Shown piece by piece: positions 62,517 to 64,000 of a stretch of DNA of 64,000 nt. The first letter of the stretch is position 1, and each line of letters begins with the position of its first letter. The notes below the pieces were generated by a model. It saw only the letters and a program-made list of their open reading frames with translations. It was not told where the DNA came from and ran no database searches. Source of the DNA: Paenibacillus selenitireducens (GTDB lineage: Bacteria > Bacillota > Bacilli > Paenibacillales > Paenibacillaceae); assembly GCF_002021565.1 (NCBI RefSeq), contig NZ_MSZX01000009.1, positions 124,717 to 188,716 on the forward strand, given 5' to 3'. The position numbers were made by a program, and so were the translations under genes.

Positions 62517-63440
62517 TCATTCGTGATCTTCCTCCACAACATGAAGTCGATTCAACGTTTCTTGGCATTTCACCTGCAGTTTATGCTTCAGCCATTGCGG
62601 CGCGATAAGTTCATTCCATTTTGCGATCAATAAGTGCATTAGAAAAGAGTCTGTATCATAGAAAGCGATATCATAAACCAGCTCATCCTGTGCTAGAATC
62701 CGATAACCGTGCCATGAGTCTCCTTCTAGAGGGCTTATGAACCCTACTTTAGCAATGAATGGCTTACGAGTCATGACCTGCCCGTTCCAAGGTTTCACTT
62801 CCTGTTCAGCCTCACGCGTGAAACGTTCGGTTGTGACATGGGCATACAGGATTCCGTCCACACGGAAGCTTATATATTCTTGATCATGTTCAGAGGTAGC
62901 TATCAATTCATCTCCATAGTATTGAGATATTAGCTTCAACGGGCATATACGGAGTTGTTGCTCCCTCTCGTGATCTTTATACATAATGATCATGATCCGA
63001 GATTCTTGTATGGCAAAAGACAATTTCTCGATCAGTTGAATGATTCGTGGATTCATATCAAATGTAGGAATACGATGATTCATCTCGCGCACATCCGGAT
63101 CCGTAAATCGATCTAATAAACTTGCAATCCGATTCGCCGATTCTCGGTTCTCATAGTTATATTGACGATATCGGTGCGCAAGATACTTCAATACCTTCTT
63201 CTCTTCTTCCGTCATATAGAGATGAGGCAATACATATGTCGTATCTTCATAGCAGTACCCTCGATACTTCGCCACATACAATAACGGAGCATGCAGAGAA
63301 ACTTCCATGTACTCCAAGTCACGTTGGGCCTGCCGTCTCGAAATTTCGAAATGTTCCGCCATATGACTGCTATTCGGATACGTCCCGGCTCTTACCTGTT
63401 GATCAAACCAATGGATTCGATGCATATGACTCAAGTTCAA
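62517..63440 (-). CDS. HTH plus WYL-domain transcriptional regulator
   Basis: Regulator of 307 residues. Winged helix (IHWFDQQVRAGTYPNSSHMAEHFEISRRQAQRDLEYMEVSLHAPL) and a WYL-like domain (SRIMIIMYKDHEREQQLRICPLKLISQYYGDELIAT, ISFRVDGILYAHV). A C-terminal WCX-like part ends it. TTG start after AAGGAG. First of a three-gene unit with the two BtrH-like paralogs (57-base and 16-base gaps). Candidate sensor and controller of that unit. Confidence 0.85.
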   Translation of the reverse strand: MNLSHMHRIHWFDQQVRAGTYPNSSHMAEHFEISRRQAQRDLEYMEVSLHAPLLYVAKYRGYCYEDTTYVLPHLYMTEEEKKVLKYLAHRYRQYNYENRESANRIASLLDRFTDPDVREMNHRIPTFDMNPRIIQLIEKLSFAIQESRIMIIMYKDHEREQQLRICPLKLISQYYGDELIATSEHDQEYISFRVDGILYAHVTTERFTREAEQEVKPWNGQVMTRKPFIAKVGFISPLEGDSWHGYRILAQDELVYDIAFYDTDSFLMHLLIAKWNELIAPQWLKHKLQVKCQETLNRLHVVEEDHE

Positions 63441-63457
63441 GCAGCTCCTTCCTTCGG

Positions 63458-63505
63458 TAAAAAAGAACGGTACTGGTCCATATCACATAGACAAGTACCG
63501 TTCTT
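63458..63505 (-). terminator. Strong terminator with a 12-base stem
   Basis: Perfect stem AAGAACGGTACT/AGTACCGTTCTT with a 19-base loop and six T on the minus strand. It ends the zinc-ribbon gene just before the WYL start. Confidence 0.9.
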
Positions 63506-63514
63506 GGTTGGACG

Positions 63515-63703
63515 TTAAGACGAAATTGCTTCTACCTTCATTTGATCTGCTTTGGAACACCGCTTACAGACTTGAACAACGGATCCATTCGATTTTGTGC
63601 GCGGATACAGCAATTTAATTCTTGTACTGCTGCAGATTGGACATGTCCCACGACCCCGAGACGGGAGTCTCCATAAGGAACGTCCTCTTTTTGGTTTTGC
63701 CAT
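63515..63703 (-). CDS. Small zinc-ribbon protein
   Basis: Basic protein of 62 residues. Two CxxC pairs (CPIC near 21-24, CKRC near 46-49) form a zinc ribbon, with a KRGRSLWRLPSRGRG basic start. It likely binds nucleic acid or the ribosome. A GGGG stretch 10 bases before the ATG may serve as the ribosome site. It has its own strong terminator. Function unknown. Confidence 0.75.
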   Translation of the reverse strand: MAKPKRGRSLWRLPSRGRGTCPICSSTRIKLLYPRTKSNGSVVQVCKRCSKADQMKVEAISS

Positions 63704-63783
63704 TGTACTTCAACCCCATTTCAATCATTTGGTTCAACACCTATCATGATTATAAAACAGGTGATACGACATATGATGTCGTA

Positions 63784-63999
63784 TCAGTTGGAGCTTCTGG
63801 CATGGATTACTTTTTGCTCGACTTTCTCATACATTGCAATGAATTGTTGAATCAATCTGGACTTGGGTACCATCCAATAGGTAGCCACGGCCGTGAAGAT
63901 ACTTATGAAGATCCCTACTGCCACATCGGCAGGATAATGAACGCCTACCCAAATCCGCGATATGCCAACGAGGATTGCGATGACCATCCAAATCCATCC
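63784..63999 (-). CDS. PAP2 phosphatase, C-terminal fragment
   Basis: Frame continues beyond the right edge. The visible 71 residues hold the C3 motif SRIWVGVHYPADV and two last helices, with a tail similar in kind to the BcrC-like protein at 43596. The N-terminal half with the C1 and C2 motifs is outside the window. Probably an undecaprenyl-diphosphate phosphatase. Confidence 0.8.
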   Translation of the reverse strand, partial: GWIWMVIAILVGISRIWVGVHYPADVAVGIFISIFTAVATYWMVPKSRLIQQFIAMYEKVEQKVIHARSSN

Positions 64000-64000
64000 C

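Overview
The window is a bacterial chromosome segment of moderate G+C. The strong AGGAGG-type ribosome binding sites, frequent GTG/TTG starts, LplABC-type sugar importers without their own ATPase, many AraC, LacI and WYL regulators and many GNAT acetyltransferases point to a Gram-positive Bacillota, most likely Paenibacillus or a close relative. That placement is inferred from style and gene families, not from a marker gene. Almost all genes lie on the minus strand. No rRNA, tRNA, phage, transposase or CRISPR array was seen.

Layout. 1-6.7 kb: the end of an unknown plus-strand gene, a VanR/VanS-type two-component system with a VanY-like D,D-carboxypeptidase, a nucleotidyltransferase, a phosphoesterase, an acetyltransferase, a tandem-MerR regulator and a YolD-like protein. 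7-9.6 kb: a 14-TM MFS exporter behind a perfect Fur box, next to a PchR-like AraC regulator. 9.6-14 kb: AraC regulators with two phytanoyl-CoA dioxygenase-like enzymes and a TIM-barrel isomerase. 14.2-28.0 kb: one apparent 11-gene operon with an LplABC-type importer, PHP phosphoesterase, LacI regulator, PfkB kinase, GH38 alpha-mannosidase, metallophosphoesterase, M17 aminopeptidase, aldo/keto reductase and isomerase. 28.2-37.5 kb: a myo-inositol catabolic cluster (iolG-D-E-B-C-A, then a LacI regulator and a glycerophosphodiesterase) with a LacI-type palindrome at two places. 37.5-38.2 kb: a gene-free stretch of short palindromes framed by a 21-base direct repeat. 38.2-42.2 kb: an XRE/membrane-protein pair with three operators, a GNAT, an aldo/keto reductase, an oxalate-decarboxylase-like bicupin and a Nudix hydrolase. 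42.5-49.3 kb: an envelope operon of response regulator, histidine kinase, FG-GAP lipoprotein, two SEDS proteins, PAP2 phosphatase and LCP ligase. 49.4-57.8 kb: single genes including six GNATs, an atypical protein kinase, an M29 aminopeptidase, DinB, a WYL regulator and an APH-type kinase. 57.9-60.4 kb: a GH31 glycosidase and a divergent AraC activator. 60.4-64 kb: a WYL regulator with two paralogous BtrH/C39-like proteins of unknown role, a zinc-ribbon protein and a truncated PAP2 gene.

Working together. The 14-28 kb operon reads as import and stepwise breakdown of a mannose-containing, perhaps phosphorylated or peptide-linked, glycan. The iol genes turn myo-inositol into central metabolites, and the adjacent glycerophosphodiesterase suggests glycerophosphoinositol as one source. 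The 42-49 kb operon joins signal sensing to peptidoglycan polymerisation, lipid-carrier recycling and attachment of wall polymers. The least explained part is the WYL plus BtrH-like pair at the right end.
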